Source: Diospyros lotus
Taxonomy: Eukaryota; Streptophyta; Magnoliopsida; Ericales; Ebenaceae
Assembly (NCBI RefSeq): GCF_014633365.1
Contig: NC_068351.1
Location: 3,120,001 to 3,184,000 of the forward strand
DNA length: 64,000 nucleotides
Reading direction: 5' to 3'
How positions within the stretch are numbered: the stretch's first letter is position 1; each line of letters opens with the position of its first letter. Both the position numbers and the translations under genes were made by a program. This document shows positions 56,259-64,000 of the stretch, in pieces. The notes under the pieces are model-generated. The model ran no database searches and had not been told where the DNA came from. It was given only the letters and a program-made list of their open reading frames with translations.

Positions 56259-57104
56259 TTAAGTCCAATGTATGAAGACAATGCCAACAACGACCAAATA
56301 TGCGAATGACATCGCATGGTGAATCATGGTAATTGCACCAGAAGCTTGAACTGAGGAATCGGCAGTGGAAACTGAAGGAGGTTGATCCGCTTTATCGGGC
56401 TTGGAAGGCGCAGATGCAGATGCAGATGCAGATGAAGATGAAGATGTAGATGCAGTTGCAGTAGCAGGTGCAGGTGCCGGTTCAGGTGATGGAGTTCCAG
56501 AAAAATGTAATGGAAGGAGCACCTTATCCACCTGATATACGGCTAGTTGGCCATCGGCATAAATTGTGCTGGATATTGTTGTATTAACCATTCCAGTTGT
56601 TAACTTCACCTCAGTGCCTGATACTGTTACATTTAGCGGGTACTGACCATTACTGCCAGCCTCCGTGTTCAACGGGTTGCTTACAGTTTGGAACTCGGGT
56701 TGGGAGAGGAAGGAAGAGATGAGATGCAATTTTATGAGCCGGGCCTTCTGCTCGTTGTTGAATGAGTTTAGAGAACCTGCTGAGAGCTTAGAAAAGGCCT
56801 TATCGCTTGGGGCAAATACGGTTAGGCCTTGGCTTGAGTCGTTGAGCTGTGAGGTAATCACACTATCCATGTTTGTGGTCTTTAGTAGGCGAATTAAGGT
56901 GGAGAAGTGACCTTGCTTCTCAAGGATTGCAGTGATGTTGGGTGGACCTGACGGTACTGGACCTGGTGCCACTGGAGCTTTCGGTGGAGGCTGAGCAACT
57001 GGAGACTGAGCAACTGGAGCTTGCGCTGGAGACTGAGCAAAACCTGTGGGGAAGCAGAGGAAGATCACTATTAGTGGAGACAGTGAGAAGATTTGATTCA
57101 CCAT
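56259..57104 (-). CDS. FLA: Fasciclin-like arabinogalactan protein B4
   Basis: This intronless type-B gene encodes 281 residues from ATG 57104 (MVNQIFSLSPLIVIF). It has a shorter AGP region (QAPVAQSPVAQPPPKAPVAP), a fasciclin domain with TVFAPSDKAF, LIKLHLISSFLS and LAVYQVDKVLLP, a Pro/Ala/Ser linker, and a GPI signal that differs from the other B genes (SFAYLVVVGIVFIHWT). It is the most diverged intact type-B copy, consistent with an older split from B1-B3. Confidence 0.93.
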   Translation of the reverse strand: MVNQIFSLSPLIVIFLCFPTGFAQSPAQAPVAQSPVAQPPPKAPVAPGPVPSGPPNITAILEKQGHFSTLIRLLKTTNMDSVITSQLNDSSQGLTVFAPSDKAFSKLSAGSLNSFNNEQKARLIKLHLISSFLSQPEFQTVSNPLNTEAGSNGQYPLNVTVSGTEVKLTTGMVNTTISSTIYADGQLAVYQVDKVLLPLHFSGTPSPEPAPAPATATASTSSSSSASASASAPSKPDKADQPPSVSTADSSVQASGAITMIHHAMSFAYLVVVGIVFIHWT

Positions 57105-57203
57105 TTTTCTGGCCTTTCTTCAAGTATCCACAATGGCCTGAAGTAGTGCTTTGAAGTGAAAATGAGGAAGAGTTGTGTGGGTTATGCTGCATGAGAATTG
57201 GGG

Positions 57204-57246
57204 TTTTATGTGTGAGGTGAGTTGGGAAGTGAGTGTGAAGTTAGGT
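57204..57246 (-). promoter_or_regulatory. FLA B4 promoter: AC element and TATA box
   Basis: ACCTAAC on the minus strand at 57240-57246 and CATAAAA at 57204-57210. Confidence 0.5.
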
Positions 57247-57435
57247 AAGAGACTGTTTTCTTTATGGTGGCAAGAGAAACTCGTGTCATAGCTATCTCTG
57301 TAAGGTAGAGAGAAATAGAGCAGCTATGTTTTTCTCCTATCGGTGGAGGGAAAGCAGCAGAGAACCATCCTTATGAAGACATCTTTTTCTTCAAATTTTG
57401 GGTTCAAGAATAAGATCAGTTTTATGGGTTACAAT

Positions 57436-58304
57436 TGTTGTGTGTGAGTGCATATGTGTTAATATGTGGGAGCGTTTGTTATCCCACACTACTTGATGAA
57501 AGAATTTTAAGTGGGTATTAATAGTCCAGATCATAAATTTAGATTTGGGCCCCAAGGAACACGAACACTCAAATTTTGTGAGCGGGCGAATGCATACCCC
57601 CACACGCACTACCGTCCGTCCAATCGATTTAGATCAAATAAAAAAAAATAATATATTTTTTTGTAAAAAATTTATTTAAAATTATATATTATTTTTCTTT
57701 ACCCGAACAGCTTTTCGGAAATTGCTCCACACTCTCCAAAATTCCAGTGCACATTGAGGTGCTGTCGTGGTCCCCAGCAACTTTCTTATTTTTCTCTGCC
57801 TATATCTTTCCAGCATGTCGCGCGAATTTTCTACTGTTTTCAGGGCCAGTTTCACGGCTTGTCTATTGGGATGCCTGTCAACGTGTCGGGATGGGTTTGG
57901 TTATACATAATCGAACTCCATCCCTCTGCCAGAGTGTTACAAAAAAAATTTCAGCCATTTTACTGTTCACCAGAGAGCATAAGAGCTCGTTTTCACTGTT
58001 CACCAGAGAGCTCAATTCCTTTCTCCAATCTTTCTTCTATCCAAAACAAAGAGCAAATACTTCGAGTTCTGCCAGCTCTGGCCGTTCTCGACTATTGTTT
58101 TGTTGGTAAGATCGTTTCATCCTACTAAGACTATCGACGTAGGCTACAAGCTGCCGGTGCAGAGCGATTCTATCTTCAGGACAGCGCGTTTGCACGACTC
58201 AATCTATATTAATTTCTTTACTCGTTGCAGTTCCGTCTACTTCGGCCATTATTTACAGTCTTTTGTTGTACCGATTTTATATAATTATTGTTGTTTTCCC
58301 AACA
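57436..58304 (+). mobile_element. Solo LTR, TGTTGTGTG family, copy 2
   Basis: It begins TGTTGTGTGTGAGTG and ends TTTTCCCAACA with the perfect TSD ACAAT (57431-57435 and 58305-58309). It is in the same orientation as, and related along its length to, copy 1 at 40870-41705 ('aaattttgtgagcg', 'tcaccagagag', 'ggccattatttacagt'). Length is 869 bp. Confidence 0.85.
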
Positions 58305-58309
58305 ACAAT

Positions 58310-59728
58310 AAACTTTTCCCCATAAACTACGAAATCGTTTTGGTTTTTTGCTCTTTTCTGTATGCTTCATTGCCACTTTAGATTTCAAGGGAAGGACCCC
58401 TTGCCTGGGGACCAACAATCCCTCAGATCAGCTCATCCAACTTTAGCCAACTTACAAGCTTCAACAAAAGTTAGGTCCTTATCAGTCAGAGTGATCTGTC
58501 TTTAAATCCTGCTACCAGGCTCGAATACAGAGCCCGAAGGTGAAATTAGCTGCAACCAGGATTAGAGAAGGCTGATTGAAAATCGTATGAGGTTGCCAAA
58601 TGTGCAATGAATGAATTTTTTAGTGCTAAAGATAAAACAATCTACGGCACATGAAAAGACTTCATATATAACAGAGTAGCAAAGATCAGTCCTCCTAGCT
58701 AATAAAATCTCCAAAAAGCTAGAAAGTTAATCATTCATCAGTATTAGAATTCACCAAATCATACTCCAAACCAATGCTTGTTAAGAGCAACCAAATCTTA
58801 AGAACAGATGTGTATGAACTGGGACATAATTCAGGACAATTTATCATTAGACGGTTGAGGCATGAGAACAACCACGTATTTCTGAGAGTAAAAAATGGCT
58901 AGGTTTGTGGATATGAATAAAAATGCGCAAGATAAGAGAATATGTCAGCGAAGACATGGCTATGCCTATGAGCTTGGTGGATTAACCCCTTTGGTTTGGG
59001 GGAAGAAAGAATGCTCTTTATGAATTTGGAAAGTCGCAAGTCCTTTCTTAATGACCGTATCCAATGAGCTGAGATTTAGGCAATTGAGTTGGTTTTGTTC
59101 ACATTATAAACTAGTAAACGTAGTAATAAACCAAATTTTATGCAATAATTAGAAAGCAGCATATTACAAGATAGTTTTATGGGATTTCGCCATTCACAGC
59201 ACAGATTGGAGCTTCACAATGAATAGTGAATTATGAAAAAACCAACAATAATGCCATATGTTAGTTCACGAAGCAGCTTCTGGATGGTTCGTGGTTGTGA
59301 TCTGCAGCTAGCAAATCAAATCAACTCAAACAATTGTAATATAATTCTGATGCACTATTTTGAAAGATTGCATCTCAACTATGTTGGAAAAGTTGTTACT
59401 TTTCCATTGGAGCTTGTTCAGTAACCATTCAGTTTCCCTAGACTGAGTCGCTGAGATAGTTTTCTAGATGGCTGGCTGACATTTTATTTTAAAACATCAG
59501 CAATAGGAGCAGTAAATGTGTTTGATTCTTAAAAATGGATGATAGCTAAGTGTTTTCTGTATCAAAAGATAATCATGCCCAAATGTGATCTTTCTGCCCA
59601 TGATTTCGTAGAGAGTGGAAGAGTCAAGAGGGCGATAAGAGACTTCACTCAAAACAATCAAATGATATTAGTGAAAATAGAACAGTAGTGGTGTACAAAA
59701 ACACAATCAATATCGGACAGCGCTCAGG
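58310..59728. other. B4-A5 spacer
   Basis: No gene is supported. Its A5-proximal end shares 'agtgaaaatagaacagtagt' with the A4 downstream flank. Short frames show no domain. Confidence 0.45.
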
Positions 59729-60532
59729 TCAAATGTGTAAAGACAATGCTGCAATAAGAAATGCTACAAGGGACATTGTACTGAGAGCTCGGTGAATCAC
59801 TAGCATTGCACCAGAAGCTTGGAGTGAGGCATCAGCAGTGGACACTGGAGTAGATGGAGACTCTTTCACAGGCTTTGATGGTGCTGGGGCAGGCGCAGGC
59901 GATGGAGTTACGAAGAAACGCCTTGGAAGGAGCACCTGGTCCACCGCATATACTGCTAGGTGTCCATCCGTATAAACTGTGTTGGATACTGTTGTATTCA
60001 CAAATCCACTTGTTAAATTCACCTGGCTCCCCGATATGGTTACGTTTAGCGGGTACTCAACTTTAGTACCGGCCTCTGTGCTCACCGGGTTGCTCGCAGT
60101 TTGGAACTCGGGGAGGGAAAAGTATGAAGATATGAGATGGAATTTAACGAGCTGGGACTTCTGGTCATCATTGTATGCGTTCAGAGCGCCTGCTGAGAGA
60201 TTACCAAAGGCATAATCATCAGGGGCGAATACAGTAAGGCCTTGGCTTGATGTGTTGAGCTGCGTGTAAATGTCGCTGTCCATCTTCGTGCTCCTTAGAA
60301 GGCGAATGAAGGTAGTGAAGTGGCCAGCCTTCTCAAGGATTGCAGTGATGTTAGGTGGACCTGATGATGCTGGACCTGGTGCCATAGACTGAACCACCGG
60401 GGGAGGCAGAGCAACCGGAGCTTGTCCCGGTGGGAGAGCCGCCGGAGCTTGTGCTGGAGGCTGCGAAAAAGCAGTGGAGCAGCAGAGGAAGATCAATGGG
60501 AATAGAAATGGTGAGAAAAGCTGCTTCAACAT
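59729..60532 (-). CDS. FLA: Fasciclin-like arabinogalactan protein A5
   Basis: This intronless type-A gene encodes 267 residues from ATG 60532 (MLKQLFSPFLFPLIF). It has an AGP region (PPAQAPAALPPGQAP), a fasciclin domain almost unchanged from A1 (TVFAPDDYAF; LVKFHLISSYF; LAVYAVDQVLLP), a second AGP stretch, and a GPI signal (SLVAFLIAALSLHI) that looks more like the type-B tails. It is the first-transcribed end of the array and the closest intact relative of the A4 pseudogene. Confidence 0.93.
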   Translation of the reverse strand: MLKQLFSPFLFPLIFLCCSTAFSQPPAQAPAALPPGQAPVALPPPVVQSMAPGPASSGPPNITAILEKAGHFTTFIRLLRSTKMDSDIYTQLNTSSQGLTVFAPDDYAFGNLSAGALNAYNDDQKSQLVKFHLISSYFSLPEFQTASNPVSTEAGTKVEYPLNVTISGSQVNLTSGFVNTTVSNTVYTDGHLAVYAVDQVLLPRRFFVTPSPAPAPAPSKPVKESPSTPVSTADASLQASGAMLVIHRALSTMSLVAFLIAALSLHI

Positions 60533-60623
60533 CTTTATGGAATTTCCTCAAGTATGCAGTATTGGCTGAACTTCTTAGAGTGAATGAATGAAGCCCTGTT
60601 GATTATGCTGCAAAGGGATTGGA

Positions 60624-60645
60624 TTTTAATAGTGTAGAGTTAGGT
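60624..60645 (-). promoter_or_regulatory. FLA A5 promoter: AC element and TATA-like box
   Basis: ACCTAAC on the minus strand at 60639-60645 and TATTAAAA at 60624-60631. The two are much closer together than in the other copies. Confidence 0.45.
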
Positions 60646-60699
60646 GGGAAAGTTTTTTTTTTTTTTATGGTGGAAAATGAAATTCTTGCCATAGCTATC

Positions 60700-61747
60700 T
60701 CTGTTAAGGTACAAGGAAAGAAGTGAAATGTTGATGGTGCTGAAGCAGCTAAGTAGCTTGCTTAGCAATGGGGAAACCAACAGAGTAAATGATTGGATGT
60801 CTTGTGGCTACCACATCTCCATTTTGCTTGCAGTCTTATTGATAAACCTTCATGTCCAGATTTGGGATACAATTAACAGATCAATTTAGCAATGAAATGA
60901 TGCATTTAGGACTTGGATGATGGATTAATGAGTTTGGACAGTTCTTTCATCTTTTTGAAGCATAATCTGTGGTTGGGAAAATGGAAACCACGCCAGCTTG
61001 AGCAGCAATATTTAGGCTATATTTGTGTCAAACCAGCTTCAGCAGCAATGTTTAGTAAATGATTTTTACTGACAGATTACAACGATGGCACAAATTTAGA
61101 AGTGTATCCTCTCCGATTCTCAATAAAGGGTGTTATTAATGCACAAAACCCCCTCCGTTTTATGAGGGTTAGTAGAGAGTCTCCTCCTTTGTCTCTTGCA
61201 ATGAGTTCAATCCACATCAAATTCATGGAAATGAAAAACAAATTCAGGCAGTCCCATGGCCTCTATAATCTGAATTTTACAGAGTTCTTTTTTTTTTTAA
61301 CAAATTCAAGGATTGTTGTTGATAAATGATAATTTATACAGTTCTTGTGGACATGAACATTGATAATAATGCAGCAGAACAAGACATCTAATCTGAAGAA
61401 AAATTCAAGGAAATGCTTAGCCATGGCTCATCTATAAACAATTCAACAATTATCACTAGAAAAAGGGGCAAAACTGCAATAAGTCGTGTAACAAGCCTGG
61501 ATTTTGTCATTAACAACTACTAGGACCTGAAACTCACTTGAAATGTTCTATTGATATCACAAATGCACACCATGTTCTATAATTCAAGTCCTGGCCAAGG
61601 ATTCAGCAAGCTTGATCTTTTCGATGTTTGTGCAGCTTCTGACAGGAATAGCTCAGGAGGAAACTTCACCAAGAAGATTCTTCAGAGAGCCAAAATCTGT
61701 ATTTCAACTAAATTTACATATATCTAAGTTCTACATAAGGTAGGACA
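60700..61747. other. Spacer between FLA A5 and the RINGv gene
   Basis: No gene is supported. The part near 61570-61747 is probably the 3' UTR of the minus-strand RINGv gene. Confidence 0.45.
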
Positions 61748-63822
61748 TCATAATCTTGAATCAGCTGGCATGATGGATTCCTGAGTCCCGTTTGGAGTTC
61801 CAGATCGAGGGTCTGCTTGTGACATACTTCCAGTTTCTGGCAACTGATGTGGCTGTGTTACCTCCTGGGAGCCCTGCTGTTGATCAGGCTGAGAATTCCA
61901 CCGTGCCCTTAATTTCATGAACTTAAGAAAGATGGAAGACCCACTCATTGCGCCTCCAAACCCGACAAGCATGGCGAGAAGAACTGCAAGAACTGCATGC
62001 ACATGAAGCTGTAGCTTCCACACAAACAGACGGAAATGTTTCACTTTAGAAAGAGCACCCTCCTTTGCCTTTTAGGATATTACCAAAATTTCTACACTAT
62101 CAAAGGAATGGATTAAAACCAGTTGAGCAATGTAAAGTAACTCTTACCAGTGAGTAAAAAAGGTGAGCAAAGAGAACAACCAGCGCGAACTGAATAATAG
62201 CATACAGCCAGGCAAAGTTTCTCCTCACTGAGGGCAGAGTGAGAAATCAGTATCATATCAAAGCAAACTCATGCTTGCAAAGGGTCTACAATTACAAAAA
62301 AAATATATTTTATATACCCATAGTTGTCGAAGTTATGGATGCAAGGAGACCCAACATGCAGGAAAATGGAAGCGATATGGCAATTGCACCTGATCCCAGC
62401 TTTTTAACCTGAAAAGCAGAAAATGGTATAGGAACATAGGCAGACTTGGAAGTTATGTATCTCAAAGTAAATAAACTTACCAAAAGCTGCTCTAGAAAGC
62501 AAAAGTACGCAAGCATGCTGACGATGACAAGAACAGGAACATCCTGCCAAATTCTTGTAAAAAACAAAAATACTACTTCAGGCACCAAAGTAAAAGTTAA
62601 CAGATCTTGACATCACTTCATTTAAAAATAAATAGAAAATGTAAAATCAGAATTATATCAAGACAATACATTACAGCAAGATACTAGATATCTCCATGTA
62701 GCAATTACAAAGTACCCTTGGTGATATGCCAGTAACAATCAAACAAATAATAACTGCGAAAAGACAAACCGAAAAGAAAAAACATAGACTAGGCTTCTCC
62801 TTCTAGCCATTGCAATAGAAAGCATCATTGACTTGCCTGTATGGAGTAATTTCAGCTTGCCAAAGTAATCTTCTTCCTTGGAAGTTATATATCGGTGCAT
62901 TTTGAATTCGCAAAAGGGTGACAGGTAGGTTTTGAACCTCTTTTTTGCACACATCACATGTCTTGTTACCTTTGATGCTAAACCATTTCACGGCACATTC
63001 TTGGTGAGCCAATGCAAGCTCACCCTTACAGTTACATTCCATCTTTAAGGTGTCAGCACCCTCTCCAAGTTCAACCATGCAGATCCTACAAATAGCTTCT
63101 TCTTCAGCAATATTTTGACCAGCATCACTCTTTCCATCTGAACCACAAGAACTTTGAGGCATAAGTTGGTTATCTCAAGTTTAATCTCCGGACAAACTCA
63201 AACATATTTCTTTTTTGCTCAGTAACAAACTCACTATATTTCAGCATTGGTTTTAGAGGACTTTCCATCTAATATCAATGTTAAGGAAAACTAGATACAG
63301 GAAAAATCTTAGGTATTGCTCCAAGAAAAATAAAAGTAGTAATAATAATAATAATATCCAGGCATCACTTTGAATGGCCCATTCGTAGAGCAGTACCGAT
63401 TCTAAACTTAGAATCTGTTATCAACGGGCACCATAGATTCAAAATAAGGTATAATAATCTATGGTCTATCAAAAATGCAATACTGTGTTTGGCTCCAGGT
63501 GAACTATAGCTCTTTTAGATATATCACAGCCATTCCCAGCTTGCTGTGGATCCAACTCCATTTCACACCAATCTTAGTCAATTAAATTTTTAAAAAGCCC
63601 TTAAGTGACTTTTAGAGGAAAGTTTTCAAGTGAATGGATAATGCCATTCTCAAAACAGTTGTAGTTGGAAGAGAAGAGAATACCAGCATCTTTTGCTGGA
63701 TTTGTGGTCAATGTAGCAACACGAAATACAGCACTTGATAAACCAATCTGCCTAATGCTTCTGGCTTTAATCAAGTCAGGAACGGAATATGAACGATGGA
63801 TAGGAACCTGAGTCCCACTTTC
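61748..63822 (-). CDS. Membrane RINGv (RING-CH) E3 ubiquitin ligase, 3' portion
   Basis: This is a MARCH-like ubiquitin ligase anchored in membranes. Minus-strand exons read as 63822-63684, 63173-62837, 62553-62481, 62408-62318, 62227-62148 and 62008-61748, in phase, giving 326 residues before the stop. The first exon encodes a conserved leader ([20 protein letters not shown]). The RINGv domain has C4HC3 ligands in [29 protein letters not shown] and [10 protein letters not shown]. Four hydrophobic segments follow ([59 protein letters not shown]), then a Gln-rich tail. The 5' end lies beyond the window. The RINGv exon is followed by a GC donor. The acceptor before 63173 is pyrimidine-poor, so that boundary is less sure. 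Confidence 0.88.
62831..62836 (-). other. GC splice donor in the RINGv gene
   Basis: On the minus strand the exon ends CCATACAG and the intron begins GCAAGT. Joining AG to the next exon's A gives Arg, and the frame reads [13 protein letters not shown], as expected for the family. AG|GCAAGT is the usual consensus of GC-AG introns. Confidence 0.75.
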
Positions 63823-64000
63823 CTGTAAAGTGACAGATGCTACAAGAATTAGATTGAGATTTTGACAAAATGATTAATGACTGGAAAGAAAGTGCAAAGA
63901 CCAAGTAACCTCAACTCCCCCAGCCCCCCACCCCCCAAAGAAGAAGAAGAAAGGTCAACTAAGTGTGTGATGACTGCAAGACGAATAGGATATCAATTTG
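63823..64000 (-). other. Upstream intron of the RINGv gene
   Basis: The minus strand before 63822 ends 'tcactttacag', a good acceptor. A further exon may lie beyond about 63910, but it cannot be identified with confidence. Confidence 0.4.

Noticed and set aside
1..64000. CRISPR arrays, tRNA or rRNA genes, bacterial-type operons and known plant microRNA hairpins
   Set aside because: Scanned for by eye and not seen; the only tRNA-like motifs are the box A/B of the SINE at 30447-30616.

Overview
This is nuclear DNA from a flowering plant. The evidence is AT-rich intergenic sequence, GT-AG introns in plant-specific genes (a SYP7-type SNARE, an INDETERMINATE-DOMAIN zinc finger, fasciclin-like arabinogalactan proteins), and many plant transposable-element relics with readable target-site duplications (TSDs). 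The species cannot be named from the sequence.

Layout. (1) 1-6.4 kb: 3' half of a syntaxin SYP71-type gene (+). Its upstream intron fills the left edge and holds a decayed LINE and a solo LTR with a hAT element nested inside it. (2) 6.4-15.6 kb: gene-poor sequence with simple repeats, a second hAT element and a pair of dispersed repeats. (3) 15.6-18.2 kb: a complete three-exon IDD C2H2 zinc-finger transcription factor gene (+) behind a microsatellite-rich leader. (4) 19.4-20.1 kb: a GGCC-rich hAT element. (5) 20.5-27.8 kb: a complete nine-exon TPR/J-domain co-chaperone gene of the P58IPK (DNAJC3) type (+), with ER-stress-like promoter motifs. (6) 28.4-60.6 kb: a tandem array of nine intronless fasciclin-like arabinogalactan protein (FLA) genes, all on the minus strand, alternating strictly between two subtypes: A1-B1-A2-B2-A3-B3-A4(pseudogene)-B4-A5. 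(7) 61.7-64 kb: 3' part of a membrane RINGv (RING-CH) E3 ligase gene (-), running off the right edge.

The array is the main result. A1-B1, A2-B2 and A3-B3 are recent repeats of one dimer unit. The unit also carries collinear relics of the last intron and 3' flank of the neighbouring P58IPK gene with the final exon removed, so the duplication broke inside P58IPK. A4, B4 and A5 are more diverged. A2 and A3 encode the same protein as read here. B2 has a one-base deletion that removes the GPI-anchor signal. A4 has a nonsense codon, an 11-base deletion and an altered tail. Every intact FLA promoter has the secondary-wall MYB motif ACCTAAC upstream of a TATA-like box; the pseudogene has lost it. 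The array later received two solo LTRs of one family, a SINE, a PIF/Harbinger-like element, a 2.25-kb solo LTR, an internally deleted Ty3/gypsy element and two members of a TIR family. Empty paralogous sites inside the array date several of these insertions.

All exon boundaries, family names and TSDs were read by eye. No alignment or database search was run.
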